The translations under genes were made by a program, and so were the position numbers. Shown here piece after piece: positions 34,703 to 40,040 of a DNA stretch of 64,000 bases. Below the pieces are notes generated by a model. That model was not told the DNA's origin. It made no database searches and saw only the letters and a program-made list of their open reading frames with translations. How positions within the stretch are numbered: position 1 is the first letter of the stretch; each line of letters begins with the position of its first letter. This stretch comes from Marthasterias glacialis (Eukaryota; Echinodermata; Asteroidea; Forcipulatida; Asteriidae). The stretch covers positions 22,743,347 to 22,807,346 of the forward strand of contig OU452229.1 of assembly GCA_911728455.2 (NCBI GenBank), read 5' to 3'.

Positions 34703-37510
34703 TGGAAGTCGCCAGACACACAAGGCCAGTAAGCCACTCGAGGTGTGGGCTACAAATCCACTGTTTTATCCAGGGACCGTTGCCACCTACTCCTGGGGCT
34801 GAAACAGGGTAACCCCCTTTACAGTCCGTAAGGATGTAGGCTTAGGTATCATCTATCAGAAGCCTGGCTGGTAGAGCAGAAGGCTCTACCTCCCCAACTT
34901 TTACGGAGCAATTATGGTTAAGTGTCTTGCTCAAGGACACAAGCGTCATGACCGGGACTCGAACCCACACTCCGATGACTCAGCCACCGGAGCTTGAGTC
35001 CGACGCACTAACCACTCGGCCACGACACGCCACAAACATTTATGCATACACCTTTCCTTAGCATGATACACATTTCTTCTATTTGTTATTCTACTTCAGG
35101 CGGTGATGTGCCACCATACAAGCTGCCGTTTTCTGATGAGCTGTGCCAACACCCAACCTTTGAGGACATGCAGGTGCATGTGTCCCGTGGGAGGAAGCGA
35201 CCTGCTTTCCCTGACGCCTGGAAAGAAAACAACCAGGTAAAAAACACAAACCTCTGAAATGTTAGTTTTTTTTTTTTTTACCGGATGTAGTGAACTTTAG
35301 AGTGTAGCTCGGGTACCTTGGTGATAAAGATGTTGAGACATCTGCTCTAGAAATACTGCAGGTCATGGGTTCAAACCCCTTAAGTTGCTCTTGGAGCGCT
35401 GTCAAAATGTTCAAACCTTGCTTTCTTTACCTCCTGGTCCCCACGTCCTTTGAAAGAAACTGTCAAAGATTGTTGAGACATCCGCTGTAGATGGTGGGTT
35501 CAGGCCCTTTAAATTGCTCTTGGATTGTGTGCCATCAGGTGTTCTTTGCGGAGATAAATAAAGTTTTCTCATGTCTTTTTATGGCTTATTTGTTAAAAGC
35601 CTTGCTTTCTTTACCTCCGAGCGACACCCTCCTTAAAAGAAACTGTCAAGGATTGTTGAGAGATCCACTCTAGGGAGTAGGTTTAGACCCTTTAAGGTAC
35701 ATGTAGAACTGTACTTTATTTGTCCTATTTTATGACTGTAATTGTGTCTTTGTGTCTGTATCTTCAGGCGCTTCGTTCTTTGAAAGAAACTATCGAGGAT
35801 TGTTGGGATCATGACTCCGAGGCTCGCCTCACTGCTCTGTGTGTTGAAGAGCGTATCATTGAGCTGATGATACTGTGGGATAAGCATCGCACCGTCAGCC
35901 CCACCATCAACCCAACCTCAGAGGGGATGACTGTGGCTACGTGCACTCAGTCCCGCAGTCTGCCTGAGCGCCCTCAAGGGGTAACCACAGTAGATTCAGT
36001 GCATCATGCTCCTCACCACGGCGAGGTCTCTTCATCAGACGGCCCAGAGTTTGGGACGCGGTACATGCCGACGAGTGCAATCATAGAGAAGAATGAGCGG
36101 CAGAGACTCCTCTCCCCAGATACCATCAGTACGAGTCTCTCGGCCCAGTCTGATCTTAATCTGATCGATCTATCAGCCATTGCTCCGATCGTCGACCCCA
36201 AAAATCTCCACTACTCAGATGAAAACATCGAGCGGTTCACCTCAGATCTCAAGTATGGTAGACCATACAGCACACCTACGGAAAGCTCTAATGACGGATA
36301 TGGATACAGTGAGCCAACCACCTCCCCAAGCCAGCCGCTTGTCATGCATGAGATGAGACCCAGCCTAGGCGGCGATCAGATGACTGATAATCTAGGTGTT
36401 TGGAGCAAGAGACATAACCTCCACCGACCCACCAGCCTGCCAGTGTGGGGTCAGCTCACAGTGAACGAAGCGAGAGCACGCTCGCATCCCAATCATTCCC
36501 TGGCCGACTTCGGAGCTGAGCAGCGAGCCAGCAAACCAGCCAAGCCCGATGTCAACAAGCAGAGACAGCAGGCCAGAGATGCAGAGCAGGTGCACATCAC
36601 GAGCCCCAAACAAAACCACCCTGCAAAGGGAATGGAATCATCCATATCTGAGAACTCTTTCTCAAGTAAAGGATCTTGCAGCAGCCTCCAGTCCACTTCA
36701 TCGGAGGGGTCAAGCAACAGCTCTGATTCCAATCACAGTCGGCGGCCGAACACACTTCCTTTACCGAGCAACGGGCACGGATCAAAGAAAAAATTAGTAG
36801 CCGTGTACATCCCTGATTCTGGCCCAACCACCAAGGTGCAAACGGGGATAGCTAAAATGGACAGTGTGAACACCCAGTGCCACCCAGTTAAAGTGACCAC
36901 AAATGGGACACACTACAAGGCCAAAGCTGAAGAGCCGCTAGTTCCTTTAAGGGAAAAGGTACCGCCATCTGAAAAGGCAGTTCCCAATACTCGGCCATTA
37001 TCATGGTCAGTCGGAGACAAATCCAGTGAGGAATCGGACCCCAGCAGTCCACTCAATGGAAACTCCAAATCCAGAGACTGTGGTATAAATATAGACCTTA
37101 AAAAGACCAAAAGAAAGGTCACACCATACAGAATTGGTGGCAGTAAGAAACTCTCAGTTTACCAGAGCAAGAGTGACGGGAGCTCCTTGTCTGACGAGAG
37201 CTCTCCTGAATCCAGTAGCGACAGTGCCACCTCGGACAACCCATCCGAGCACAGTGCAAACAACAATTCAGGCGACCAGTGTAACAACAGACCTCATCTG
37301 ACGCAGAACGGTCACGCCATACACCCAAACGGTCACGTCACAAACGGAGAGACGCCCCTCCCTCCAACAGGTAAGATTGCGAATGGGCACAGGAGGGGGA
37401 TCACGGATAACACCTTCCAGTTGGATGATGAGAGCGTAGTTTGGGCCGGGCCCTGTATCCCCGGAGCTGATGCAGCATCATGTACCAATTACCAGGTGTC
37501 TTGCGTCTGA
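7098..37510 (+). CDS. BMPR2: BMP type II receptor (TGF-beta superfamily serine/threonine kinase), complete, 8 coding exons
   Basis: Coding exons are 7098-7140, 8310-8516, 15685-15900, 16586-17152, 23115-23275, 27006-27153, 35100-35236 and 35768-37510: 3222 bases, 1073 residues plus stop. Intron phases are 1,1,1,1,0,1,0 and all sites are GT-AG. The receptor binds BMP-type ligands at the cell surface and phosphorylates type I receptors, which activate SMADs. Visible parts are a signal peptide (about 1-23), an activin-receptor-type ectodomain with ten cysteines (C27 to C133, including the CCC triplet and FCNV), a membrane helix (about 171-193), a kinase domain (about 225-520) and a serine-rich tail of about 550 residues. 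Catalytic residues are present: K252 (VAVK), HRD 353-355, N360, DFG 373-375, SPE 406-408. The long tail and the [13 protein letters not shown] and HPTFEDMQV blocks identify BMPR2 rather than activin type II receptors. The human protein has 1038 residues. Oddity: P-loop GQGRYCNC instead of GxGxxGxV. Confidence 0.95.
7141..8309 (+). other. BMPR2 intron 1
   Basis: This 1169-base phase 1 intron carries a copy of the dispersed GCCCCTGGTCATTGCC repeat at 8043-8246, ending about 60 bases before exon 2. No gene is seen in it. Confidence 0.8.
8043..8246. repeat. Dispersed repeat (GGTCATTGCCTTGGTGCC family), copy before exon 2
   Basis: It starts GGCCTGATACTT and ends TACTACTTAAAAACAAC plus TTTTACATAG. 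A close copy occupies 22799-23010. Partial copies occur near 6125-6255, 12711-12955, 18869-18915 and, reversed, 20375-20515. There is no coding potential. Both full copies end in an AG shortly upstream of a BMPR2 exon. Confidence 0.75.
8310..8516 (+). CDS. BMPR2: BMPR2 exon 2, first half of ectodomain
   Basis: The acceptor is TTCAAACAG after T runs and the donor is CAAG|GTAGCG. It encodes residues 15-84, with the end of the signal peptide, then CAYKNERV (C27), SVLC (C58), DWCFSFWY (C65) and IIVSKQG. This matches the CAFKD...ILC...C..W...VKQG spacing of vertebrate BMPR2. N53-E-S is a potential N-glycosylation site. Confidence 0.9.
8736..9278. repeat. Two-copy tandem duplication, period about 269 bp
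   Basis: The stretch beginning CCAAATTTCAGCAGTAGC at 8736 repeats at 9005, including the following G run, and both copies end CTTCGTTCAAGGGAC. The copies are nearly identical apart from the G/T runs, indicating a recent duplication (or an assembly duplication). An open frame spanning the second copy is not supported as a gene. Confidence 0.85.
9372..9470. repeat. Repeat shared with the BMPR2 3' untranslated region
   Basis: GTTGGACTCTGATTATGG, GCCTGATCCCATG, ATCAGTTTAC and GTGCAGTCCT occur here in the same order as at about 37673-37790 downstream of the BMPR2 stop codon. It is non-coding. Confidence 0.7.
9922..10131. mobile_element. MITE, AAGGGGCTGTGTCGTCATG family, copy 1
   Basis: The ends are imperfect inverted repeats (AAGGGGCTGTGTCGTCATG against ATGACGTCACGGCCCCTTTAA), with an inner GCACACACGCGCG / CGCACGTGTGC inverted pair. 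It is about 210 bases with no open frame. Relatives lie at 13606-13819 and 19272-19505. Confidence 0.8.
10304..10430. repeat. 41-bp tandem repeat, about 3.1 copies
   Basis: Units start CATTTACATGTAAGGACAG and end GTCACAGAA at 10304, 10345 and 10386, with a truncated fourth unit. There are only a few substitutions between units. Confidence 0.9.
12711..12955. repeat. Two partial copies of the GGTCATTGCC dispersed repeat
   Basis: CCATTGCCATGGTGCCC...GAAATGTTCCAATAG and, about 115 bases later, GGTCATTGCCTTAGTGCC...GAAATATTCCAAT are two side-by-side fragments of the family seen at 8043-8246 and 22799-23010. Confidence 0.65.
13438..13567. repeat. 69-bp tandem duplication
   Basis: TTCTACCTCCACGATTTG begins at 13441 and again at 13510, each followed by the same run through ATAATGAACTACAGTA. 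Open frames across it are not supported as genes. Confidence 0.85.
13606..13819. mobile_element. MITE, AAGGGGCTGTGTCGTCATG family, copy 2 (intact ends)
   Basis: It begins TTAAAGGGGCTGTGTCGTC and ends GACGACACAGCCCCTTTAA. TTAA at both tips fits a TTAA target duplication but could be part of the inverted repeat. Inner inverted segments repeat ACACGCGCACGCG and CACCCTTTGTGAT, as in the other copies. Confidence 0.85.
13962..14359. mobile_element. Fold-back element with histone-stem-loop-like hairpin, copy A
   Basis: Long inverted arms begin TGTATATTTGGTTTGCGGTA and end in the reverse complement. Inside, AGTTCTGAAAAGAACT at 14094-14109 is, on the minus strand, a 6-bp stem with loop TTTC like the histone mRNA hairpin. 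CTGATGATGACTAG with CTAGTCGAGACC on the minus strand forms a second hairpin near 14226-14257. A diverged relative with the same arms lies at 62499-62807. Confidence 0.75.
14910..15204 (-). mobile_element. tRNA-derived SINE, copy 1
   Basis: The minus strand begins GGCGTGTCGTGGCCGAG (A-box-like TGGCCGAGCGGTTA), then GGGTTCGAGTCCCGG (B-box), as in a leucine/serine-type tRNA with a long variable arm. A conserved body containing GTCCTTAAGCAAGACAC and a tail ending near TTGAAAGG/ACAAGGTG follow. Copies share this order at 21650-21922, 26473-26745 and, for the head, 34664-35033. Confidence 0.8.
15270..15570. repeat. 130-bp tandem pair shared with the 3' flank of BMPR2
   Basis: GGTCGGACAGTAGGAAGGTT at 15351 recurs at 15481 (AGTCGGACAGTAGGAGGGTT), each followed by a GTACTGTGT-like stretch, a CATTCACC box and a GGCTGGCATA box. 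The same module recurs with period 117 at 37985-38275. Confidence 0.75.
15685..15900 (+). CDS. BMPR2: BMPR2 exon 3, second half of ectodomain
   Basis: The acceptor is AAACCACAG and the donor is GTGG|GTCAGT. It encodes GCWTSDM (C85), SCNQNVC (C100, C105), then [13 protein letters not shown] (C126-128, C133), completing the ten-cysteine three-finger fold. A proline-rich stalk [13 protein letters not shown] follows. N106-S-S, N120-I-T and N136-V-S are potential N-glycosylation sites. Confidence 0.92.
15901..16585 (+). other. BMPR2 intron 3
   Basis: This 685-base phase 1 intron contains, at about 16310-16470, a repeat with TGGTCTGGCTGGCTAG and GTGAAATGACAAGCAACC. The repeat recurs reversed at 23735-23945 in intron 5. 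No gene is present. Confidence 0.8.
16583..16588 (+). promoter_or_regulatory. Tandem NAGNAG splice acceptor of exon 4
   Basis: The intron ends CTGTTCAGCAG. Splicing after the first AG (exon from 16586) gives A156-E157; splicing after the second AG (exon from 16589) gives E and deletes one residue just outside the membrane helix. Both keep the frame. Confidence 0.7.
16586..17152 (+). CDS. BMPR2: BMPR2 exon 4, membrane helix and kinase N-lobe
   Basis: It encodes residues 156-344: a hydrophobic span [20 protein letters not shown] (about 171-190) followed by RFYRTR as stop-transfer. Then comes [18 protein letters not shown] (P-loop 232-239), VAVKIF (K252), the hinge region [17 protein letters not shown] and [10 protein letters not shown]. 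The donor is GGAG|GTAGGC. This single exon covers what is divided among several exons in vertebrate BMPR2. Confidence 0.93.
18392..18498. mobile_element. Short inverted-repeat element (TTTCACAAAACAAGTCC type)
   Basis: GGATTTCACAAAACAAGTCC at the left faces GACGCCTTGTGAAATT at the right, with repeated AGGACTAGTC / GACTAGTCCT units between. It is non-coding and about 105 bases long. Confidence 0.7.
19020..19215. repeat. AT-rich low-complexity tract
   Basis: Runs of TTTATTTATTTATT and ATATATATA flank a short unique stretch, ending in a G run at about 19220. No gene is present. Confidence 0.85.
19272..19505. mobile_element. MITE, AAGGGGCTGTGTCGTCATG family, copy 3 (diverged)
   Basis: It shares CAATCATAGCAGGCC, GTTACTGCAAGCGCACATGC and GTGCCCTTTGTGAT with the copies at 9922 and 13606, and ends GCCTGCTATGATCATGTG in inverted orientation to its start. 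Confidence 0.7.
20817..20985. mobile_element. Inverted-repeat element (GATTTCACA...TTTGTGAAATC), copy 1
   Basis: Terminal GATTTCACAGAGCTAA and GCGCTTTGTGAAATC surround AAGATTAATCTTAAG, GTGTGATGTCACAA and CTTAAGATGAATCTTAG. A close copy lies at 41207-41351. Confidence 0.75.
21650..21922 (-). mobile_element. tRNA-derived SINE, copy 2
   Basis: The minus strand head has TGGCCGAGTGGATAAG and GGGTTCGAGTTCCAG as A- and B-box. The body has GTCCTTAAGCAAGGCAC and the tail segment TGTGTCGTGTAGTGCACG, matching the copy at 14910-15204. Confidence 0.8.
22799..23010. repeat. Dispersed repeat (GGTCATTGCCTTGGTGCC family), copy before exon 5
   Basis: It runs from GGCCTGATACTTCACG to TACTACTTAAAAACAAC and TTTTACACAG, closely matching 8043-8246 end to end. 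It finishes about 105 bases upstream of BMPR2 exon 5. Confidence 0.75.
23115..23275 (+). CDS. BMPR2: BMPR2 exon 5, catalytic and activation loops
   Basis: The acceptor is GTATGTGTAG and the donor is GAT|GTAAGT. It encodes residues 345-398, including [13 protein letters not shown] (catalytic D355, N360) and [13 protein letters not shown] (DFG 373-375). [11 protein letters not shown] follows, equivalent to PGEEDNAAISE in human BMPR2. Confidence 0.95.
23576..23694. repeat. Segment duplicated into the centre of the fold-back 870 bp away
   Basis: TGTCTGCTGCCACCTAGGG through GATCGTATCAGCACA is repeated almost base for base at 24446-24564; one clear difference is CACGCATG against CATGCATG. The CTGCTGCCACCTAG tip also ends elements at 48914-49025 and occurs near 40878. 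Confidence 0.85.
24304..24695. mobile_element. Fold-back element with two histone-stem-loop-like hairpins, copy B
   Basis: Arms 24304-24441 and 24567-24695 are inverted copies, starting TAAGAATACACTATTAAC and ending with its complement. Each arm carries the 16-mer GGCTCTTTTCAGAGCC (minus strand at 24374-24389, plus strand at 24610-24625). A purine-rich CCAAAAGAGA begins about 10 bases after it (24636-24645 on plus), a layout like the histone stem-loop and downstream element. Next to each hairpin is CGACGTTTCGATCAGTATAC plus CTGATCGTCTTCAGGAG or its complement. The centre is the duplicated 119-bp segment. No histone gene or transposase frame is present. Confidence 0.8.
24610..24645 (+). promoter_or_regulatory. 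Histone 3'-end-like stem-loop plus purine-rich element
   Basis: GGCTCTTTTCAGAGCC gives a 6-bp stem and TTTC loop identical to the metazoan histone mRNA consensus. It is followed by AACACTCTTC and the purine-rich CCAAAAGAGA. Whether it directs processing is unknown; no histone coding region is nearby. Confidence 0.5.
25001..25306. mobile_element. MITE with 14-bp inverted ends and 5-bp target duplication
   Basis: It begins CAGGGTTCTCCCCA and ends TGGGGAGAACCCTG, flanked on both sides by ATATG (24996-25000 and 25307-25311). The interior has GCGTATCGGCC repeats also seen near 11080. No open frame of note. Confidence 0.85.
26473..26745 (+). mobile_element. tRNA-derived SINE, copy 3
   Basis: The plus strand head GGGTGGTCTCGTTCACC and GTGGGTTTGATTCCCAG are degraded A- and B-boxes. 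The body has CCTTTGGATGGGATGTAAAG and GTGTGTTGTGTAATGCATG, and the tail is GGGGTTTGCCGCGGTGTTTC, as in the other copies read from the minus strand. Confidence 0.75.
27006..27153 (+). CDS. BMPR2: BMPR2 exon 6, activation segment and helix F
   Basis: The acceptor is AAATGACAG and the donor is CCAG|GTAGAA. It encodes [35 protein letters not shown] and [14 protein letters not shown]. The SPE motif replaces the common APE. The [13 protein letters not shown] block is almost identical to human BMPR2. Confidence 0.96.
28956..29193. mobile_element. MITE with GCGCCGAAGGCGC-containing inverted ends
   Basis: It starts GATTGTAGAGCGCCGAAGG and ends CCTTCGGCCCTCTATAATC. The inner part is also inverted (CAATAGAGGGAACT...; CTATTGTT/AACAATAG-like). 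About 238 bases, non-coding. Confidence 0.8.
29328..30015. mobile_element. MITE (AAAGCCCCAGCTCAACATTGG) interrupted by a nested element
   Basis: Ends TTTAAAGCCCCAGCTCAAC and GTTGAGCTTGGGCTTTAAA are inverted repeats. The uninterrupted relative at 43967-44329 is 363 bases; here the homology is split at 29359-29686 by another element. Confidence 0.85.
29359..29686. mobile_element. Nested MITE (GTGTGCCCGGTAAAAGGGCGT family)
   Basis: Ends GTTGTGTGCCTGGTAAAAGG and CCTTTTACCGGGCACAC are inverted. Near the left tip AAAAGGGCGTAAGGCC and GGCCTTACGCCCTTTT form a local hairpin. Comparison with the empty site at 43967 suggests AAAT was duplicated on insertion. The relative at 47589-47915 is in the opposite orientation. 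Confidence 0.8.
31365..31522. mobile_element. MITE with ACAATTGTTGCACGC ends
   Basis: ACAATTGTTGCACGCCGTG at the left faces CTGCGTGCAACAATTGT at the right, with GGGGTCCATGG and CCATGGACCCC just inside. Length 158 bases, with a G-rich centre and no open frame. Confidence 0.85.
32612..32715. mobile_element. Fold-back with GTCGAAACGT core
   Basis: AAATTGTTAATGGGCTCACG and GAGAAAGACTCTGCTAGGGT occur in inverted arrangement around TTGAAGCCTCT. A single arm (GAGAAAGACTCTGCTAGGGT then GAAACGTGAGGCCATTAAC) also lies at about 28597-28639. The CTGAGAAAGAC...GTCGAAACG layout resembles the CTGA..GA...CGAAACG hairpin of the elements at 24.3 and 52.6 kb. Confidence 0.7.
33160..33478. mobile_element. MITE with TGTTTTCACGAAG ends
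   Basis: TTTGTGTTTTCACGAAGTGA forms a local hairpin with TCGCTTCGTGAAAACACAAA (33160-33223). The far end CCCGTCCCTTCGTGAAAACA (to 33478) is a further inverted end. The end-plus-subterminal-hairpin layout resembles the 29359 element, but the sequence differs. Confidence 0.65.
34664..35033 (-). mobile_element. tRNA-derived SINE, copy 4, with 38-nt poly-A tail
   Basis: The minus strand begins GGCGTGTCGTGGCCGAGTGG, with A-box TGGCCGAGTGGTTA and B-box GGTTCGAGTCC separated by a long variable arm. It continues GTCCTTGAGCAAGACAC and ends in an A run (38 T on plus, 34664-34701). Its tail body differs from the other three copies, so it may be a separate subfamily. It ends 66 bases before BMPR2 exon 7. 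Confidence 0.8.
35100..35236 (+). CDS. BMPR2: BMPR2 exon 7, kinase C-lobe
   Basis: The acceptor is TCTACTTCAG and the donor is CAG|GTAAAA. It encodes [35 protein letters not shown] and [11 protein letters not shown], closely matching the human [27 protein letters not shown] segment. Confidence 0.95.
35237..35767 (+). other. BMPR2 intron 7 with decayed copies of the exon 8 start
   Basis: This 531-base phase 0 intron contains a tandem module: GTTGAGACATC boxes at 35332, 35472 and 35654, and CTTGCTTTCTTTACCTCC twice. Two stretches, about 35449-35482 and 35631-35664, read CCTTTGAAAGAAACTGTC and AAGATTGTTGAGA-like, matching the exon 8 start CTTTGAAAGAAACTATC then GAGGATTGTTGGGA. Confidence 0.75.
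35768..37510 (+). CDS. BMPR2: BMPR2 exon 8, end of kinase and long cytoplasmic tail
   Basis: The acceptor is GTATCTTCAG. It encodes residues 494-1073: [14 protein letters not shown] and [13 protein letters not shown] close the kinase domain (R513 in the final helix), then VSPTINP as in vertebrate BMPR2. The tail of about 550 residues is rich in Ser, Pro and Asn. Short matches to the human tail are RPTSLP (about 713), [12 protein letters not shown] (about 850) and a KRKVTPYRI stretch (about 943). The stop TGA is at 37508-37510. A GT lies 14 bases before the stop (CCAG|GTGTCT), so an alternative extra last exon, as in vertebrates, cannot be excluded. Confidence 0.93.
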   Translation, partial: ALRSLKETIEDCWDHDSEARLTALCVEERIIELMILWDKHRTVSPTINPTSEGMTVATCTQSRSLPERPQGVTTVDSVHHAPHHGEVSSSDGPEFGTRYMPTSAIIEKNERQRLLSPDTISTSLSAQSDLNLIDLSAIAPIVDPKNLHYSDENIERFTSDLKYGRPYSTPTESSNDGYGYSEPTTSPSQPLVMHEMRPSLGGDQMTDNLGVWSKRHNLHRPTSLPVWGQLTVNEARARSHPNHSLADFGAEQRASKPAKPDVNKQRQQARDAEQVHITSPKQNHPAKGMESSISENSFSSKGSCSSLQSTSSEGSSNSSDSNHSRRPNTLPLPSNGHGSKKKLVAVYIPDSGPTTKVQTGIAKMDSVNTQCHPVKVTTNGTHYKAKAEEPLVPLREKVPPSEKAVPNTRPLSWSVGDKSSEESDPSSPLNGNSKSRDCGINIDLKKTKRKVTPYRIGGSKKLSVYQSKSDGSSLSDESSPESSSDSATSDNPSEHSANNNSGDQCNNRPHLTQNGHAIHPNGHVTNGETPLPPTGKIANGHRRGITDNTFQLDDESVVWAGPCIPGADAASCTNYQVSCV

Positions 37511-37984
37511 TCATGAGTGGATCGAGAGAACTAATGCATTTAGACAGGGTTCAATGTATTCAAGATGAGGTAGACCCATCGCCGAGGTCAGTATCCAGAC
37601 CTTACACACGTGGGTCAACCCTAACTCCCTTAAGTGATTAACTGGAATCCTTTATCACTCTAAAAATTAAACGCCATGTTATGGTCACTCAATACCCATC
37701 ATGTTGGACTCTGATTGTGGTGGTATGCCTGATCCCATGTAAAGCATAATCAGTTTACTAGTGCAGTCCTGTGTCCAACAGAATCAAACAAAACATGCAG
37801 TTGGATTTTGAAAAGGTTTGGGAATGGTTGGCATTAAGATAGGGGGGTGGATATTTATTGTTACTGACACAATTCTTGGCCTTTTTCCTGTTTGCTTCAA
37901 ACATAGTTACTGATTCTGTTTCCAGTGAGTTGACCAGCCAATCAAAACCATTCAACTGTAAAGGTTGCGTAGGGTGGCACAACC

Positions 37985-38275
37985 GGGCACAGAACTAACT
38001 GTGTACTGTGGGATGCACTCACCACTTCAAATCATGTACATTATGAGACTGGCATAGTTCACCATTCAAAAACACACTTGGGATGAAATTGAGTGGTCAG
38101 ACAGTAGGAGGGTTGACTGTGTACTGTGTAGATGCACTCACCACATTAAATCATACCTAATCAGGCCGGCATAGTTTATCATTCAAAACCACACTTGAGA
38201 AGAAATTGAGTGGTCAGGCAGTAGGAGGGTTGACTCTGTACTGTGAAGATGCTCTCACCACATGATATATTTGTT
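37985..38275. repeat. 117-bp tandem module shared with intron 2
   Basis: GGTCAGACAGTAGGAGGGTT at 38095 recurs at 38212 (GGTCAGGCAGTAGGAGGGTT), with GCACTCACCAC and GGCATAGTT boxes between. The same module has period 130 at 15270-15570. Confidence 0.75.
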
Positions 38276-38515
38276 TGAGTACAGACAAAATCCTACTTAT
38301 CAATTTGTAGTTTCGAAGCTTGGTTGTATATGTTCAAAGCAGAGTATCCACATGCATCAAAAGTGATAGAGACTTTTTTGAACGTTACAAATCAAGTTTC
38401 ATAATACTCTATCCTCTATTTCCATGCCGATAAAATGTTTTTACAAAAAAATCAAGTTAAACCAATGGAGTTCCCAGTTGTACTTCATTGTGGTGTGTGT
38501 TCTCAGTGTTTAGTA

Positions 38516-38537
38516 AATAAATAAAAAAAATAATAAA
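38516..38537 (+). terminator. Cluster of AATAAA polyadenylation signals
   Basis: Three AATAAA hexamers overlap or lie within 22 bases, about 1 kb after the BMPR2 stop codon, followed by T-rich sequence. This is the first such cluster I noticed downstream on the plus strand. Confidence 0.5.
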
Positions 38538-38929
38538 ATGAAATTTCAAATTTAGTTTGTCACTCAACCATGATAAGCTGTTTAAAAGTAGAAATTACTT
38601 TGGGATGTAAGATAGTGTATATATGGCTGACTACGTTATCTTGGTAAAATTTTTTTTTACATTATTGTAATTAATTTTTAGCATTAAGACATCTGTGGAA
38701 GAGCAATGTATTTTTTAAAAAATTTTTTGGGAGGGGGTGTTTTGGTTTGATGACCTGATTTATGCAAAAGCTGAACTATTTCTACGATGTTTTCAAACTT
38801 GTCAAATAAGATACTGTAAGATTGAAGCATGTACATGTAAAGAAGAGTACATGTACACAAACCAGTACGTAGTGTACACGATGAGGAAGTTCCCCACATT
38901 GTAATCCAATTGTAAACTTTGCAGTTCAC

Positions 38930-40040
38930 GCGGAATAGGTTACTGCTGTTTAGTTTACACTGACTGGCTTTTTGGACAAGTGAGTCCACAGCGGCTTCAA
39001 ACGCAAGTCCGAGCTTTTGACGTAATAATGCATCCTTGAATGTATCCAGAAGGAGCCTTCCGGTTTGATTCAATATTGACACAAAGTAATGAAGGTGCTC
39101 TGCGCTGCTCAAGATCCCAGGAGGGGTTGTAGTGAACTGGAAGATGGTTTGTTGTGATGCGTAGGCTCAGGGTCCCAAGAGACGAAGACTCTTGTAAATT
39201 CTGCCCACACTGTATATTTTTGGGCAGCAGAATACGATGAAGTCCTATGTGAGGCGTACATCTTTTGTTTTCTTGGCATTTGCTATGCATTATCAAGATT
39301 GTCCGAGAGATCAATGCCATCTCTTCGAGATCACTTAAGGATCTTTCAAAGCTATCAACAATTTTAAGATTGTCAAGTGAATACAATTTTTTTAGACCCC
39401 CCCCCCTTTACAAAGTAATACTTGCCTCCAAACAATTGTGCGCTTAACTGTCGATGTGAACTGCTATAATTTTCGTACTGCCCTTTACAACACAACATAA
39501 TCAACATTGCTTGCGAGATTTTTAAGTAATTTTTATTATTACTATTTTCTACGTGAATTCTACTGCAAAAATGGCAACATTTCTAAGCACCTTTGAAGGT
39601 CATACTTGGCGTGTGCCCTCTCTCTCTCCCCTGTCATACGACCGTGAAAATGTTGAAATCGTGGACGGCCCGTAACTGAATCTGTCTCATAATTCGCTTA
39701 TCAAATTGATTGGTTTAGAAGCTTTTTTTCCATCACGGCAAACGTTCCGATTTTAAAAATGCTCAGTCCCAGTTCTCCAGATGAAGAATTTGAATATAAT
39801 GAAATGGTGTTTAAGATTATTGCTAAAAGAAAGTTGTACCAGTTTTGTACATTTTAACGAGTAACAAATAACATTTTGATGTATTATTACATAGGTGAAG
39901 AGTTTTGATAAATTCTTGAAAAAATAATTGCCCAAACATAGTCAGTAGAGGCAAGACAGAGCATGCTGGATCCAAAAGTCTCATTTTTTCATTTATTGTT
40001 TCCCTCATCTTTTCTGGACTGATTTGAGAAAAGCTAAAAT
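38930..40040 (-). other. Minus-strand coding-like segments, unidentified
   Basis: Three minus-strand frames look protein-like. About 40040-39935 gives FSQISPEKMRETINEKM and RLLDPACSVLPLLTMFG after an acceptor-like ATTTTAG. About 39360-39160 gives ERSLSDLEEMALISRTI and GLHRILLPKNIQCGQN. About 39140-38930 gives SAEHLHYFVSILNQTGR and LLRQKLGLAFEAAVDSLV after TCTTCCAG. The last two are in different frames and would need a small intron or frameshift to join. I do not recognise the family. It could be a real gene with exons not all found, a pseudogene, or chance. Confidence 0.25.

Larger units (their letters stand above)
27154..35099 (+). other. BMPR2 intron 6
   Basis: This 7946-base phase 1 intron includes MITEs at 28956-29193, 29328-30015 (with a second element nested inside), 31365-31522 and 33160-33478. 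A fold-back lies at 32612-32715, an inverted repeat pair at 33533-33617 and 34424-34495, and a SINE with a 38-nt poly-A tail at 34664-35033. Short open frames have no recognised similarity. Confidence 0.75.
37511..38560 (+). other. BMPR2 3' untranslated region and probable poly-A signals
   Basis: After the stop codon come repeats shared with intron 2 (37673-37790 and 37985-38275). AATAAA hexamers occur at 38516-38521, 38520-38525 and 38532-38537, giving a 3' UTR of about 1.05 kb if used. The actual cleavage site cannot be seen. Confidence 0.6.

Noticed and set aside
34233..34802. Long overlapping open frames on both strands around 34.2-34.8 kb
   Set aside because: They run through a poly-T tract and repeat DNA; the composition is not protein-like and both strands are open by chance.
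34963..35033. A genuine leucine/serine tRNA gene
   Set aside because: The A- and B-boxes are tRNA-like, but the acceptor ends do not close properly and the head continues into a repeated body and poly-A tail, so it is a SINE.
35720..35767. ATG at 35720 as start of a separate 596-residue protein
   Set aside because: The frame continues BMPR2 from a good acceptor at 35767, and the 16 extra codons are intron sequence without homology.
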